From NCBI GenBank assembly GCA_013298845.1, contig JAAFJN010000039.1, positions 1 to 47,262 on the forward strand: a stretch of 47,262 nt of DNA, given 5' to 3'. Of this stretch, positions 33,316-41,949 are shown in pieces; within the stretch, counting starts at the first letter, position 1; each line of letters starts with the position of its first letter. A model generated the notes under the pieces. It was not told where the DNA came from, did no database searches, and saw only the letters and a program-made list of their open reading frames with translations. Position numbers and translations under genes: made by a program. Source of the stretch: Chitinophagales bacterium (lineage in GTDB: Bacteria; Bacteroidota; Bacteroidia; Chitinophagales; Saprospiraceae).

Positions 33316-34398
33316 TCAATAATTCACCGTGAAAGAATGCCGCAAATGCGTGTCGACATTACCCGATTGGGAGACCGCGCAAAAATAATTGGCCACAATT
33401 GTCCTTTTTTTACTGTCCACAATCACGGTCAGCGCACCGTATTCGGAGTCATTGCCGTACACAAGCGTGCTGTCGTTGCCGCCCGTCTGTGGCCTTATCC
33501 CGCCCACGGCTACGCCTCCGGCACCGTTCACGATCATATTGTAACCGGGCGTATTGCCCATATTCGGCGTCAGGATATGCTGGAAATTGTGCGAATGCCC
33601 ACTGATGAGCAGGTCGGGCATCCTACCGGCGGTCATAAATCCGTTTTGGATACAAGCCCGGATACTGCCATTGTTGGAGCCATCAAAACAATAGGGTGGG
33701 TAATGCGTCACCACGATTAAGGCTTTGTTGGGGTCGGCATTTTTTACTTCCTCATTGTACCAGTCTTGTTGCGTTTGGGCGATACGATTATCAATATCGG
33801 CAAGCCCGATGATCGTGGCTACGGGCGTGTTCAATACCCAATAGTACCAGGGGAGGTTCATAGCCGGTCGTTGCCCTTGCTTGATGACCAATTGGGGTTG
33901 CATAAAATTGTTGGCAAAGGCCGACAAACCATCCGGGCCGTAGGAGTCGTGGTTGCCCGGAACGGCGACGATGGCGTTTCCGTAGCCGCTGTATGGCTGG
34001 TAAAACTCCTTTTCGTACAATGCATTGTCACTGCCGGGGTAAATGACATCGCCCACGTGGTAGCAGAAGCAGGGCGTTTCGGCTTGACCAAGGCCCGCTG
34101 TGCATTGGGCCTCCATCATTTCGGCCACATCGAGTCTTTTGTCGGGGCCGCCATTGTGACTGCTATCGTTGCCGGTGTCGCCGATACAATGGAACGCCAT
34201 AATGCCACTATTTTGGATCAAAGCGCCTTGTGTGGCAGTGATGATTTGGCTCAGGTCGTAATGCAGGGACTTGCCAACGGGCGCAACAGGTACCACTCGT
34301 GCCGTGTTCGGGCCAGCCTGCCAAGAGTTGGCATGAAAGGTGTTGAAGCGTTCGCCGGGAAAAAAGTTCGTGCCAGGTGAATTGTCTGGAGTGGCCAT
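33316..34398 (-). CDS. Calcineurin-like metallophosphoesterase
   Basis: A 360-residue protein. The start at 34398 (MATPDNSPGTNFF) lies 36 bases after a TATTTTTG promoter box, so the earlier in-frame start at 34437 is not used. The metallophosphoesterase motifs are in order: GDTGND, YHVGDVIYPG, VPGNHDSYG, VTHYPPY and SGHSHNFQHIL. The two-metal centre is therefore complete. There is no clear signal peptide, although distant relatives (purple acid phosphatase/Icc group) are often exported. The substrate is unknown. It stands alone between the repeat island and the DUF3667 gene. Confidence 0.85.
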   Translation of the reverse strand: MATPDNSPGTNFFPGERFNTFHANSWQAGPNTARVVPVAPVGKSLHYDLSQIITATQGALIQNSGIMAFHCIGDTGNDSSHNGGPDKRLDVAEMMEAQCTAGLGQAETPCFCYHVGDVIYPGSDNALYEKEFYQPYSGYGNAIVAVPGNHDSYGPDGLSAFANNFMQPQLVIKQGQRPAMNLPWYYWVLNTPVATIIGLADIDNRIAQTQQDWYNEEVKNADPNKALIVVTHYPPYCFDGSNNGSIRACIQNGFMTAGRMPDLLISGHSHNFQHILTPNMGNTPGYNMIVNGAGGVAVGGIRPQTGGNDSTLVYGNDSEYGALTVIVDSKKRTIVANYFCAVSQSGNVDTHLRHSFTVNY

Positions 34399-34434
34399 CG
34401 TATCGAAATTTTGGTAAAAATGAATTTTGAACGG

Positions 34435-34442
34435 CAAAAATA
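34435..34442 (-). promoter_or_regulatory. -7 promoter box TATTTTTG of metallophosphoesterase gene
   Basis: On the minus strand, TATTTTTG matches TAnnTTTG, 36 bases before the ATG at 34398. No clear -33 TTTG was found. Confidence 0.45.
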
Positions 34443-34488
34443 TGCTTTTGAATGGAGATGTTTGGTGAAATGGGATTAAATTTCCAGT

Positions 34489-35205
34489 TTAAAGCAAATC
34501 AATGATTGTTCCAATCAGCGTAGGAAGTATCCAAAAAATAATCATTCCCAAAATGTAGGCAAACAACCCTTTTATATAACTTACCGGTTTTTTCTTGTCA
34601 TAAAATTGTCCAATTGCCCAAACACTATACACTATTCCAATGGGACCGGCAATTTTCATGATGTCCAAGTGGGTTATTCCGTGAAGGAGTACAAAAGTTG
34701 AAAAAATCAAAAATGCCATTCCCTGAACAAAACAAAGCATAATCAGTGTTTCATAAAAATTGAAGTTAGACTTCCTGAAAAACAGATTTAACCATAAAGC
34801 AATGAAAATTCCCATCAGGATATTCGCATAACCATAATGATCTTTGATCCATTTTACAATTTTTCCGACAGTACTTGGGTTTTCCAGATCGGTTTCGTTG
34901 TTAATTACAAAACCGTCTTCAATATGAAATAAGCGGTTTAAAGTTGTATAAATCAAAGAAGCGATGATAATGAACAGGATAGGTTTTACCAGTCGATTTC
35001 TGTTTTCAAAAAGATAATGACGGATGCTTTGTCCTGGATGTATAGAGAGTTCACGAATGGTGTATAAAAGTCCACGTTCAACGTGTAGAATATGTTCAAT
35101 TTCGTGCGTGATGTATTTTTTGTCAATTCTTTTGAGGTTAGCGGGTTGCCCGCAGTCGGGACAAAATTTTGAATTTATTTCGGCGTTACAGTTTTTGCAA
35201 TTCAT
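34489..35205 (-). CDS. DUF3667 zinc-ribbon membrane protein
   Basis: A 238-residue protein. The N-terminal zinc ribbon is CKNCNAEINSKFCPDCGQ (CxxC-x11-CxxC). It is followed by the DUF3667 segment HILHVERGLLYTIRELSIHP and about five TM helices. The family is common in Bacteroidota and its function is unknown. The gene is preceded by a promoter-dyad module shared with two other genes of this window. Confidence 0.85.
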   Translation of the reverse strand: MNCKNCNAEINSKFCPDCGQPANLKRIDKKYITHEIEHILHVERGLLYTIRELSIHPGQSIRHYLFENRNRLVKPILFIIIASLIYTTLNRLFHIEDGFVINNETDLENPSTVGKIVKWIKDHYGYANILMGIFIALWLNLFFRKSNFNFYETLIMLCFVQGMAFLIFSTFVLLHGITHLDIMKIAGPIGIVYSVWAIGQFYDKKKPVSYIKGLFAYILGMIIFWILPTLIGTIIDLL

Positions 35206-35237
35206 TTACTATGGGCAATAGTGCATTGTGCATTTCT

Positions 35238-35271
35238 GGAATGTCATCGTGATATTCCGGCAGCAAATATA
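35238..35271 (-). promoter_or_regulatory. Promoter-dyad module, copy 1
   Basis: -7 box TATATTTG (minus strand, 35271-35264). Seven bases downstream is a dyad, AATGTCA-N3-TGATATT on the plus strand (35240-35256). Copies with the same spacing lie at 40560 and 41402. The DUF3667 ATG is 34 bases beyond the dyad. Confidence 0.55.
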
Positions 35272-35453
35272 AGACAAGTTATAGTAATGGTTGCTTGGAG
35301 AATGAGCGTTTTTCTCACGTTCCGGCAACGCGGCTGATGGCTTCTTTTTTGCCCCCCGGTATTTATTTTTAGGTGTTGTTTGTATTAGGGTCTTCATTTT
35401 AGTTACCATATACGAAGCCCGTTAAGGCGTTTTAAAACAACTTCATCCCACGC

Positions 35454-37301
35454 TTATTTTGTGACAATGACCCTAAGGCAAGCATACTGCTCGCCGTCCA
35501 TAACTTTTAAAAAGTAAACGCCGCTGCTCAATTCATGGCTACTGAAATGGAGTATGGACCGACCGGAAGGCAGCCAATCCTGACGGTTTACCAATGTTTG
35601 GCCAAGGGAATTCACTAACTTAAAATTCAATATCCTGTTGGAGGGAAGGATTATTTCCAGCGAGAAGTCACCATGATTTGGATTAGGAAAAACCTGAAAA
35701 TGGCTGATGATTCCCGCCGAACTGGTGGCAGAGGTTGGTGATACCTGAACTACTAAAGAGTCCACGTTGGTGCAATTATTGGCATCGGTGTAAGCATAAT
35801 AAATGGCGTGTTGCCCAATTCCGGCGGTACCGGGGTCGAACAGGTCTCCATCCAGGCCATCACCTGAAAAAATGCCTCCGGCAGGCGTTCCAATGAGCGA
35901 AACGGGTGGGTCGCTCTCTTTGTAATCAGAGGCTAACCCGCTTATGGAAACAAGGGGAAGTGGATTTACGGTCAGGCCAAATTCAGACGTCGAAGTACAA
36001 CCATTGCCGTCGGTAACGGTAAGTTGATAAGTCCCATTATTTGAAATACCGGCTGTGGGAATGGTAATGTTATCCCCAAAATCCGTTGTCCCATCAGGGA
36101 CAACCCACTGATAATCAATGCCAAGTCCGCCTGTCAGCACCAATGAAGTGCCTTCGCAAACGGTCGCTCCCGTAGAGGATACGATGGTCGCAGTGGGCAA
36201 TGGATACACCTCTGCCACCAATACGCCGGAATAGTTTTCGCAGCCCCAAAAATCGTTTACCAAGACCTTGTACTGTCCAGCAGCGGTCGCGGCAAATGCG
36301 GGGCTGGTTCCTGATGGTATCGGCAAATCATTAAGGTACCATTGATAGGCAGCGAGGTTGTCCGGTGTTGCCAGTAGCATAGTTGAATCACCGTCGCAAA
36401 AGTTTAATGGGCTATTGGATGCGATGCTAACCTGCGGTGGCGTGCAGGCGATCACAACTTCTTGCGTTTTATTTTGAACGCCGCAAGCGTTGGTGGCCGC
36501 AAGCGTTACCCAATAGGTTCCCGGCGCAGAAAAAAGGTGGGTCGGGTTTGTTTCTAAAGAGGTATTCGAGGCACCGGAATCGGGGTCGCCAAAGTTCCAC
36601 GTATAGGTTGTTGCATTGGTAGAATTGTTGATAAATGCTGCACTCATAGCATTTACGGTGGTTGAAAACGACGGTTGGGCCAGCGGAAGCAGTTCCACCT
36701 GAACGCCCTGCGATATGCCCATACAGCCCGCCGCATCGGACACGACCACCGTGTATTCACCGGGTACGCTTGCCGTAAAATTGGCAGCATTGCCGTTAGC
36801 AACCGGATTCCCGCCCAACAGCCATTGGTAACCCTGATAACCCGGCGTGGCGGTCAACAGGACGGATAAGCCCGGACAAATTTGCGTAGCACCACTGGCG
36901 GCGGCGGCTACGGTGAGGGTAGGGCAGGCTACCTGCACGGTTTGGGTTACGCTTCTCGAACCGCAATCATTCGTTGCCGTCAGCGTGACCGTATAATTTC
37001 CGGGCGCGGTGAATTGGTGAATTGGATTCGCTTCTGAGGAAGTGTTGGACGAGCCGGAATTAGGATTTCCAAAATCCCAGAAATACGTGAATGCGTTGAC
37101 GGATGAGTTGCTGAAAGTAGCACTCAAGCCGTTTGCAAGAAAACCGAAAGTCGCCGTCGGCTTGGGTTGTATGATTACGGGAAAAACAGTTTCGGCTACA
37201 CACGCTGATTGGGCGGTGGCAGTCTCTTTTATACACACCAAAATGGTGAACATTAACATGCAAACGTACCTGTTGTATCGTATTTTTATCTCGAAATTCA
37301 T
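35454..37301 (-). CDS. T9SS-secreted PKD/Ig-like domain protein
   Basis: This is a 615-residue product. The signal peptide is MLMFTILVCIKETATAQ, after a short basic leader. PKD domains with the YFWDFGNPNSGSSN and YTWNFGDPDSG motifs lie at about 50-130 and 215-285, and Ig-like units (YQWLLGGNPV, YQWYLNDLPI, YQWVVPDG) lie between and after them. The C-terminal about 80 residues are a T9SS type A sorting domain: FQVFPNPNHGDFSLEI, then SSGVYFLKVMDGEQ. It should be exported to the cell surface. It lies 6 bases after the DUF1501 gene and probably belongs to the same transcript. Confidence 0.88.
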   Translation of the reverse strand: MNFEIKIRYNRYVCMLMFTILVCIKETATAQSACVAETVFPVIIQPKPTATFGFLANGLSATFSNSSVNAFTYFWDFGNPNSGSSNTSSEANPIHQFTAPGNYTVTLTATNDCGSRSVTQTVQVACPTLTVAAAASGATQICPGLSVLLTATPGYQGYQWLLGGNPVANGNAANFTASVPGEYTVVVSDAAGCMGISQGVQVELLPLAQPSFSTTVNAMSAAFINNSTNATTYTWNFGDPDSGASNTSLETNPTHLFSAPGTYWVTLAATNACGVQNKTQEVVIACTPPQVSIASNSPLNFCDGDSTMLLATPDNLAAYQWYLNDLPIPSGTSPAFAATAAGQYKVLVNDFWGCENYSGVLVAEVYPLPTATIVSSTGATVCEGTSLVLTGGLGIDYQWVVPDGTTDFGDNITIPTAGISNNGTYQLTVTDGNGCTSTSEFGLTVNPLPLVSISGLASDYKESDPPVSLIGTPAGGIFSGDGLDGDLFDPGTAGIGQHAIYYAYTDANNCTNVDSLVVQVSPTSATSSAGIISHFQVFPNPNHGDFSLEIILPSNRILNFKLVNSLGQTLVNRQDWLPSGRSILHFSSHELSSGVYFLKVMDGEQYACLRVIVTK

Positions 37302-37307
37302 GTGCTT

Positions 37308-38813
37308 TTAGAAGGTTGTTTGGGTTACTTTGACGGAGCCGGCAGTGCCGTTGTTCCATTTCACTGTGATGGTATTCGTTCCTTGCCCTGTTAATATAGT
37401 GCCTCCTACCACTTCCCACTGGTAACTGGCTCCTTGTAATAAAGGTACGGAATAGGTGTTCGTCCCATCTTCGCAAACCGCCGAATTTCCGGTTACAGTG
37501 GGCGGAGGTGGGCAAGCCGTTGGCAAACAGCCCTGTTTAAATATGGGTATGGCTTGGAAATCCTGAAAAATAATGTTCTTGACATCGGTTTCGCTGGCAC
37601 CTAACCATTGTGACAATATTGTACCGTAAATGTTTCTGAAATCAAATTGCATAGGCACACCATCTTCTATCCCAACTTGTGTATCAATGACAGGATGATC
37701 GCCCATGATTTGATTTTGAATACAAGCACCAAATAAAAATACCGGTGCCGCAGTACCGTGGTCGGTACCAAGTGCAGCGTTCGAGCGAATTCTTCGGCCA
37801 AACTCAGAGTAAGTCATACCTACCACTTTATTGTCAACATGGAGTAATTTGAGATCATCTTGAAATGCACAAATGGCATCTGAAAGTTCTTTGAGTAGGT
37901 TACTGTGAATCCCCGTTGTTGTTGCTCCTCCAACTGTTTGATTATCATGGGTATCAAAACCTCCTAATTGTACTACATAAATTTTCGTTTTCAAACCACC
38001 TGAAATAAGCCGGGCAACATTTTTTAATTTTTTGGATAATTCTGTGGTCAGATTCGTCCATTTCGGCGATAGATTATTTCCTGCGTTTGCCGCTGCGCTG
38101 ATGACCGACGCAAAGGCATTGGTCTGTGAAACAGTATCGTTTACAAATGAGAGGGCATCGCCGTAGCAATTGTTAGGAATATCGCCTCCGGCACTTACTA
38201 ATGCAGTTCCGGGATTAAATGGGTCTAATAGGGATAGGCTATAGTTTGCGTTGACTCCCTGGCAGGTTTCCGATACGATTTTTCCCATCGTCAACGCAAA
38301 AGGATGTGGGTTGGCGGCGTTCGGATAACCATTCGGGTAGTCAGAATAGTCCAAATCATAAAATCTTCCAATCCAGCCTTTGGTTTCAAAATCTTCGGCA
38401 CTTGAAGCGGTATTCCAAATGTCGGTTGACCTAAAATGAGAGCGATTTTGATTAGGATAACCAACATTTTGGACAATACCCAACGCTTCCATATCCCATA
38501 CATCTTTCATGCCTTGCATGGCATTGTGAAATCCATATCCGTTATGGAAATTGAGGATGGAATTTTCGGGTATAATAATATTGTTCCTTACCGCATTCAG
38601 ATTGGCATATTGTGCAGCATGGAAAATAGTTGCCAAGCCATCATTGCCGCCCTGTAATTGAACAAGCACCAAAATTTTATCGTTCTCATCCGTTAATAAT
38701 GGGGCATTCTGACTTGAAAGACCAAACAACCGAAACCCGCCCAAAGTGAACGGGATGGAAACCATAGCGGTGGATTTGATAAAATCCCTTCTGCTAATTC
38801 CTGTTTTTTTCAT
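37308..38813 (-). CDS. DUF1501 family protein (Tat-exported) with C-terminal Ig/PKD-like extension
   Basis: A 501-residue protein. It begins with a Tat signal, SRRDFIKSTAMVSIPFTLGG (twin arginine). The DUF1501 core spans about residues 45-415: LVQLQGGNDGL, GGFDTHDNQT, MTYSEFGRRIRSN and DHGTAAPVFLFG, an alkaline-phosphatase/sulfatase-like fold. Residues about 430-501 are a PKD-like unit (CPPPPTVTGNSAVCEDG, then YQWEVVGGT) without a T9SS tail. DUF1501 and DUF1800 proteins are usually encoded together, as here; the joint function is unknown. Confidence 0.88.
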   Translation of the reverse strand: MKKTGISRRDFIKSTAMVSIPFTLGGFRLFGLSSQNAPLLTDENDKILVLVQLQGGNDGLATIFHAAQYANLNAVRNNIIIPENSILNFHNGYGFHNAMQGMKDVWDMEALGIVQNVGYPNQNRSHFRSTDIWNTASSAEDFETKGWIGRFYDLDYSDYPNGYPNAANPHPFALTMGKIVSETCQGVNANYSLSLLDPFNPGTALVSAGGDIPNNCYGDALSFVNDTVSQTNAFASVISAAANAGNNLSPKWTNLTTELSKKLKNVARLISGGLKTKIYVVQLGGFDTHDNQTVGGATTTGIHSNLLKELSDAICAFQDDLKLLHVDNKVVGMTYSEFGRRIRSNAALGTDHGTAAPVFLFGACIQNQIMGDHPVIDTQVGIEDGVPMQFDFRNIYGTILSQWLGASETDVKNIIFQDFQAIPIFKQGCLPTACPPPPTVTGNSAVCEDGTNTYSVPLLQGASYQWEVVGGTILTGQGTNTITVKWNNGTAGSVKVTQTTF

Positions 38814-38816
38814 TAT

Positions 38817-40442
38817 TTACATGATTTGAAATTCTGACATCCTGACCATGACAGAAAAAAGATTCTTTAATTTATTTTTTACCGACGTTGCAAGTGCCAA
38901 ATTGGAAGGGTCGGAAAGGTAATCGGAATATTCGACGCTCCATTCAAAATCGGGCAACCCGGGAATCAGAATATCCTTTAAACTTGTTACCTGAGCAGGG
39001 GTGATTGGATAGTTGAACAGGATCTCGGCCAAACCGTTAATGAGTATATTGGGGTCAATCGCATCAGTAATATTATTGACAATCTCCAGCACCGGTACAA
39101 GGTTAGTGATTTGATAGTTCACGTCATTATAACTGAACGTACCGCCTTCCACCATCAACTTACAAAACTGATGGCGTTTCGGTAAAAGAAGGTTGTTGAT
39201 CCATAATTTATAAAATTGAGGCTCTTGATAATAGGCTTTCCACCCGGCAACATTTGGGTGATAGAACAATGCCTGCTCTAAATCCGCACTCATGATATAA
39301 ATATTGTAAGCATGGTCGTATTCCTTTTCAACATTGCCCAGTGGCGGTTTGATGCCTAAACCTCTTGTGACCGACATCATCAGGTCAACGGGGTTTTTAA
39401 TCATACAGGCCGTTGATTGGAAAAAATGTTCCGATTTCAACAACACTTTTAATGCCGGAGCAATGTCATAATTGTTGTTCCTTAAAATTAAAGCCAGCGG
39501 TTCGATGATATTTGTTTCCACCTCATTGGAAATTTCAGCATTGACAAACCACCGATATAATTTGCGCATAATGAAGCGCGAACACTCATGCTGCTGGAAA
39601 ATTACATCAATCAAGTTTTTATACTCCTGCGCTCCATTCTCGGCAATAATGGCATTATTGAATCGGTGCGAGAGTTGTTTTGACCCAAGCGTATGTCTTG
39701 TTGCAGAAAATGTTGCTGTTAGAGGATTGGCGTTGCCAAGTGGTGGCACTTGCCATCCCGTGAGTACTTTAGCCATTTCGACGACATCTTGTTCTGTATA
39801 GTTAGTATAGTCGCCGGGAGCCACCAATGGGCCTTTTCCGATGGTAAACAGTTCCAATAACTCTCTGGAATAGTTCTCATTTGGTGCAACATTGGTGTTT
39901 TCACCGCCGCTCAGATAAATGAGCATGCTCGTATCTATGGTTATTTGTTTGGTAATTTCCCTAAAATTGCCCAGTGCCAAATTTCTGAGCAACGAATAAT
40001 AGACATATTCTCGGTGTGCAATGGTCGCATCTGCCACTACAAAATGGTTGTGCCAAAACAACGTCATTTTCTCTTTTATAGACAAATCGCTGTAGTGCAT
40101 TTGCAGCACTGTCCATGAATACAAGGATTTGCTTCTTGAGCGTAAAACCCTGTTCCGAAGCATGGGAGGATTTATATTTGGGAAAGGCGCGGCATTCACC
40201 CAGGTTTGGCCATAAGTTGCACCCGGGTCATTCAGTTGGTTATTGCCTGTTCCGTCAGGAATAGATTTTAAGGGCGGGGCAGGTGTAGCCAAGGGCGCAA
40301 ATAGTGCATCAATCGTTCCGTTTAATCCTAAATTTATAGAATTAGCTACCATTTGAAAAGAAGGCCCAAATGTAGTGCGCCTCAATAAATGTCGGGCTTG
40401 AACAGAAGTCCAGTTCCCTGAATATGCGTCTAAATACGGCAT
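38817..40442 (-). CDS. DUF1800 family protein
   Basis: A 541-residue protein. The start MPYLDAYSGNWTSVQARHLL and the segment RRTTFGPS are the typical DUF1800 opening. Further family motifs are MTLFWHNHFV, ENYSRELLELFTIGKGP, YTEQDVVEMAKVLTGW and FIMRKLYRWFV. There is no signal peptide at this start. It is cotranscribed with the DUF1501 gene, which starts three bases after its stop. The promoter is probably TATATTTG at 40584, leaving a 135-base leader. Confidence 0.88.
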   Translation of the reverse strand: MPYLDAYSGNWTSVQARHLLRRTTFGPSFQMVANSINLGLNGTIDALFAPLATPAPPLKSIPDGTGNNQLNDPGATYGQTWVNAAPFPNINPPMLRNRVLRSRSKSLYSWTVLQMHYSDLSIKEKMTLFWHNHFVVADATIAHREYVYYSLLRNLALGNFREITKQITIDTSMLIYLSGGENTNVAPNENYSRELLELFTIGKGPLVAPGDYTNYTEQDVVEMAKVLTGWQVPPLGNANPLTATFSATRHTLGSKQLSHRFNNAIIAENGAQEYKNLIDVIFQQHECSRFIMRKLYRWFVNAEISNEVETNIIEPLALILRNNNYDIAPALKVLLKSEHFFQSTACMIKNPVDLMMSVTRGLGIKPPLGNVEKEYDHAYNIYIMSADLEQALFYHPNVAGWKAYYQEPQFYKLWINNLLLPKRHQFCKLMVEGGTFSYNDVNYQITNLVPVLEIVNNITDAIDPNILINGLAEILFNYPITPAQVTSLKDILIPGLPDFEWSVEYSDYLSDPSNLALATSVKNKLKNLFSVMVRMSEFQIM

Positions 40443-40500
40443 AGCCTTGATGATTTGCTTTTTTTGTTTTTTTAGTTGGGAAGAACGTTTGCATTGCCGC

Positions 40501-40808
40501 CATTGGGCTTACGGGTTGGGTTTCGGCGGCATAGGTATACATTCTTTGTGGGTATCCGGAATGTCATCTTGACATTACAGCAGCAAATATAAAAAAAGTT
40601 TCGGTAATGGATACTTAGACGATGAAAGTTTTTCTTACGCTTGGGTAATGTGGTTATGTATCCTTGCCGTTATTTTCGTACGCAGTTGGCGTAACCAAGT
40701 GCCTTAGCGTAGGTGCCGTGAAGTGCCGGATACGAGGTTCCTGGTTAGTTTGGGATGGTGTGAACGGGTAGGGGTGGAGATGAGTCGCTGCTTTCTACTC
40801 GATTGTGC
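40501..40808 (-). repeat. 308-bp repeat with promoter-dyad module, copy 2
   Basis: Aligns over its whole length (about 80% by eye) with 41343-41651. Shared landmarks are ACGGGTTGGG, the dyad, GATGAAAGTTTTTCT, GTACGCAGTTGGCGTAACCA and the end CTTTCTACTCGATT. The module within it is the dyad AATGTCA-N3-TGACATT (40560-40576), 7 bases, then CAAATATA (40584-40591), which is TATATTTG on the minus strand. Confidence 0.85.
40560..40591 (-). promoter_or_regulatory. Promoter-dyad module, copy 2
   Basis: TATATTTG (minus strand) followed after 7 bases by the dyad AATGTCA-TCT-TGACATT. It lies upstream of the DUF1800/DUF1501/T9SS operon. Confidence 0.55.
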
Positions 40809-40822
40809 GCAGGCTTCATTTT

Positions 40823-41287
40823 TCAAATTGATTTACCAATTGCTTTTTTTCGATTCTTTTTAAATGAGAACAAGTGAAACCAAGACACAGTTTTTTCAAT
40901 ACTTACGTCTTTTTTAATTGTTTCTATTTCACTCCCACTTATTTCATCAAATTCGTAAACATATCTTTCGAGGTATCTTACTGGGTAAAATCCCAAAGTA
41001 AATAAAGTTACTGTAACTTGTGGAGTGATACATCCAATTGGGGTCGACTTCAATTCTTTCAATTTTATTTTCACATCTGCATTTGTAGAGTCTTCTATAA
41101 GGTTGTATTTTTTAGAATATTTTAAAATTTTATATTCATTTGTTAATTCGCTAAAGTTAATAACATATGCTTTTAATTTATGCTCATCAATATTCGCAGT
41201 ACTGTTTTTATTCGATAAAGTCTTGAATGACATACAAGATGAGCAAGAGATGCTTATTGTCAAAATAATCAATGCGGATGATTTCAT
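40823..41287 (-). CDS. Small putative lipoprotein of unknown function
   Basis: A 154-residue protein. The start at 41287 (MKSSALIILTISISCSSCMS) gives a short hydrophobic signal with cysteines at the lipobox position; the open frame extends 29 codons upstream into the repeat, where it reads repeat-derived sequence. I recognise no domain. The body is lysine-rich, with a central hydrophobic stretch (TPQVTVTLFTLGFYPVRYLE) and a basic end. Base composition is more AT-rich than the neighbours. It is enclosed by the two copies of the 308-bp repeat, in cassette-like fashion. Confidence 0.6.
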   Translation of the reverse strand: MKSSALIILTISISCSSCMSFKTLSNKNSTANIDEHKLKAYVINFSELTNEYKILKYSKKYNLIEDSTNADVKIKLKELKSTPIGCITPQVTVTLFTLGFYPVRYLERYVYEFDEISGSEIETIKKDVSIEKTVSWFHLFSFKKNRKKAIGKSI

Positions 41288-41342
41288 TTTTATTTTTTTC
41301 TTGTTTATGTGGAACGGGGGCATAGACGACGTGGCGGCGAGT

Positions 41343-41651
41343 GTTGGCTTTGCGGGTTGGGCTTTCGCCACCATGTGCGACCATGCGTTGTGTGTGCCCG
41401 GAATGTTATTATAACATTACAGCAGCAAAAATAGGAAAAGTAACGGCGATGGGTACTTAGGCGATGAAAGTTTTTCTCACGCTTGGGCAACGTGGTTATG
41501 TATCCTTGCTGTTATTTTCGTACGCAGTTGGCGTAACCAAGTGCCTTGGTGTAGGTTCTGTGAACCGCTGGATACGAGGTTTTCTGGTTAGTTCGGGATG
41601 GTGTGTGAGGGCTGGGGCGGGAATGGGGCGCCGCTTTCTACTCGATTCTGC
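41343..41651 (-). repeat. 308-bp repeat with promoter-dyad module, copy 3
   Basis: Second full copy of the repeat at 40501-40808, same orientation. The dyad here is AATGTTAT-T-ATAACATT (41402-41418), where paired changes preserve the palindrome. Its right edge cuts into a propeller-gene fragment. Confidence 0.85.
41402..41433 (-). promoter_or_regulatory. Promoter-dyad module, copy 3
   Basis: TATTTTTG (minus strand, 41433-41426), 7 bases, then a perfect dyad AATGTTAT/ATAACATT. It lies upstream of the small lipoprotein gene with a leader of about 130 bases. Confidence 0.55.
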
Positions 41652-41835
41652 ATTATCTGCTAAACCTTCATTAGTTGTATCGTAATTAAATGACTGCTCC
41701 TCAAAATTAGATACTCCTTTTTCCCGACTTCCAAACCAAAAATTTCCTTTGCTATCTTGGAAAATTGAATTAACTCCTGAAGTGAATTTTAGGGTATCGA
41801 GGCTTGTATTGCTTATCAATTCAGACTTGTCGAAT
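41645..41835 (-). pseudogene. Fragment of a two-component-regulator propeller protein
   Basis: About 50 residues match Reg_prop repeats of periplasmic sensor propellers: SGVNSIFQDSKGNFWFGSRE, then KGVSNFEEQSFNYDTTNEGL. The frame loses similarity exactly at the edge of the 308-bp repeat (about 41651) and a stop lies upstream in frame. It is a remnant of a large hybrid sensor or propeller protein, cut at the repeat boundary. Confidence 0.7.
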
Positions 41836-41949
41836 GACAGTCACGCAAAGTTCATGCCCATTAAATTAAGCAAATTTGCCCAAATAAAGAGAAAGAGCGA
41901 CCTTGTGAAAAATTCGGTTAATCATGCAGGCCCCCCTTTCTCCAGTTTC

